From assembly GCA_964496975.1 (NCBI GenBank), contig CAZCBN010000005.1:1-51032 (forward strand): 51,032 bases of DNA. Reading direction: 5' to 3'. The first letter of the stretch is position 1. Every line of letters starts with the position of its first letter. Shown here piece after piece: positions 50,203-51,032 of the stretch. The stretch is from CAZCBN01 sp964496975. Its GTDB lineage: Bacteria > Planctomycetota > Phycisphaerae > Phycisphaerales > UBA1924. The notes below the pieces were generated by a model, which did no database searches, had not been told where the DNA came from, and was given only the letters and a program-made list of their open reading frames with translations. Made by a program: the position numbers and the translations under genes.

Positions 50203-51030
50203 ATGCCGAGCAACCCCAGCCACGCGAACAACACGCACAACACCGGCGGCTCCCAGGGCGGCTCCCTTCTCGACGGCATCGCCGTCGCCGACGCCGGCCC
50301 CGCCGCCCCCTCGCGCCGCACCGAGCTCGCCCCCGCCCGCGCCCCGCGGCAGGCGATCGACGCCGGCTGGTCGAAGAAGAAGAAGACCACGGTCGGCATC
50401 GCGGCCGGCGTGCTGGGCCTCGTCGCCCTCGGCGCGGGCGTCTTCCTGATGCGGTCGCTCCTGCCGCCCCCGCTGCCCACCTCAGCGCAAGAGGCCGCGG
50501 TCGTCATGGCCTCGTCCAGCTTCAAGCGCCTCGATGAAGACCGCAAGCAGGCCTACGTCGCCGAGGCCTCGCGCCTCATGGAGGGCATGAGCACCGACGA
50601 GCTCCGCAACCTCTTCCGCGACGAGAAAACCCGCGAGGGCATGCGCGAGGTCATGGAGGCCCGCATGAACGCCGCCGTGATCGCATTCGCCCGCGGCCAG
50701 GAGATGGAGATGCCCTTCGGCCGCTTCGGCCCCGGCCGCGGCGGGCCCGGCGGCGACGGCCAGCGCCGCCCCGGCGGCGAACGCCCCGACCCCGCCACCA
50801 TGACCGACGAGCAACGCGCCGAGATGGAAGCCCGCCAGAAGCAGATGCAGGAACGCATGAACCAACGCATCAGCCAGAGCGTCCAGTCCGGCAACTCCCA
50901 GATGAACGGCCTCCGCGGCGAGTTCTTCAGCCGCATGTTCGGCAACGGCGGCCCCGGCCGTGGCCCCGGCGGCGCCGGCCGCCCGGGCGGCGGTGGCGGT
51001 GGTGGTGGCGGCGGCGGCGGCCGGCCCTGA
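50203..51030 (+). CDS. Unknown single-pass membrane protein with Gly-rich tail
   Basis: 275 residues from ATG 50203, with GAGAGGG upstream, 73 bp after the pseudopilin. A polar N-terminus ending in KKKK precedes one transmembrane helix (TVGIAAGVLGLVALGAGVFLM, about 63-83). A helical extracytoplasmic domain follows (FKRLDEDRKQAYVAEASRLMEGMSTDEL in pieces near 107-135), then Met/Glu/Gln-rich coiled-coil-like segments and Gly/Arg/Pro-rich low complexity. The C-terminal 15 residues are almost all Gly. Likely co-transcribed with the pseudopilin. I do not recognise a family. Confidence 0.78.
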   Translation: MPSNPSHANNTHNTGGSQGGSLLDGIAVADAGPAAPSRRTELAPARAPRQAIDAGWSKKKKTTVGIAAGVLGLVALGAGVFLMRSLLPPPLPTSAQEAAVVMASSSFKRLDEDRKQAYVAEASRLMEGMSTDELRNLFRDEKTREGMREVMEARMNAAVIAFARGQEMEMPFGRFGPGRGGPGGDGQRRPGGERPDPATMTDEQRAEMEARQKQMQERMNQRISQSVQSGNSQMNGLRGEFFSRMFGNGGPGRGPGGAGRPGGGGGGGGGGGGRP

Positions 51031-51032
51031 CG

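Overview
The window is very GC-rich bacterial DNA that most resembles a planctomycete of the Phycisphaerae/Phycisphaerales. Reasons: three secreted proteins end in the same EF-hand/dockerin-like tail (GDIFDLFDFLA...GCP) known from that group, secreted right-handed beta-helix proteins are amplified, a DUF1559-like pseudopilin is present, and the housekeeping set is bacterial with many GTG starts. Two 10-N assembly gaps (21572-21581 and 36512-36521) show it is a draft contig. I found no rRNA, tRNA, transposase, integrase or CRISPR array.

Layout. 1-9.5 kb: purK; a tightly coupled gatC-gatA-phosphoesterase operon on the minus strand; two small heat-shock proteins; a TVP38/DedA-like membrane protein; an RNase Z-like hydrolase; dnaA. 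9.5-10 kb: a gene-free stretch after dnaA with one perfect and one 8/9 DnaA box, where strand composition flips from C-rich to G-rich on the + strand; this is the likely oriC. 10-16 kb: mutM, tadA, tatC, then an ECF-like sigma factor with a coupled membrane protein (probable anti-sigma) and a secreted PDZ protein. 16-16.5 kb: a string of perfect GC hairpins ending in an intrinsic terminator, a candidate structured RNA. 16.7-24 kb: MoxR ATPase, Rrf2 regulator, lysS, an unknown secreted protein, pyrE, a zinc-ribbon membrane protein and a lone short flagellin. 24-30.4 kb: two paralogous secreted proteins, ATP sulfurylase, and a secreted sugar-dehydrogenase/cytochrome fusion. 30.6-35 kb: a small basic protein, parB, three parS-like palindromes embedded in a NUDIX gene and around a histidine kinase, and a DUF721/DciA-like gene. 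35-47.3 kb: a same-strand array of ten paralogous secreted beta-helix proteins. 47.4-51 kb: spoVR, a pseudopilin and an unknown membrane protein.

How it fits together: dnaA, the putative oriC, parB/parS and a DciA-like protein lie within about 25 kb, the usual origin-proximal replication and segregation neighbourhood. The most unusual content is (i) the ten-gene beta-helix array with conserved N-terminal and C-terminal motifs around a variable repeat core, (ii) a 30-bp palindromic repeat inserted in frame into gatC and lysS that encodes the same peptide (SESRPTQ), and (iii) the candidate structured RNA upstream of moxR.
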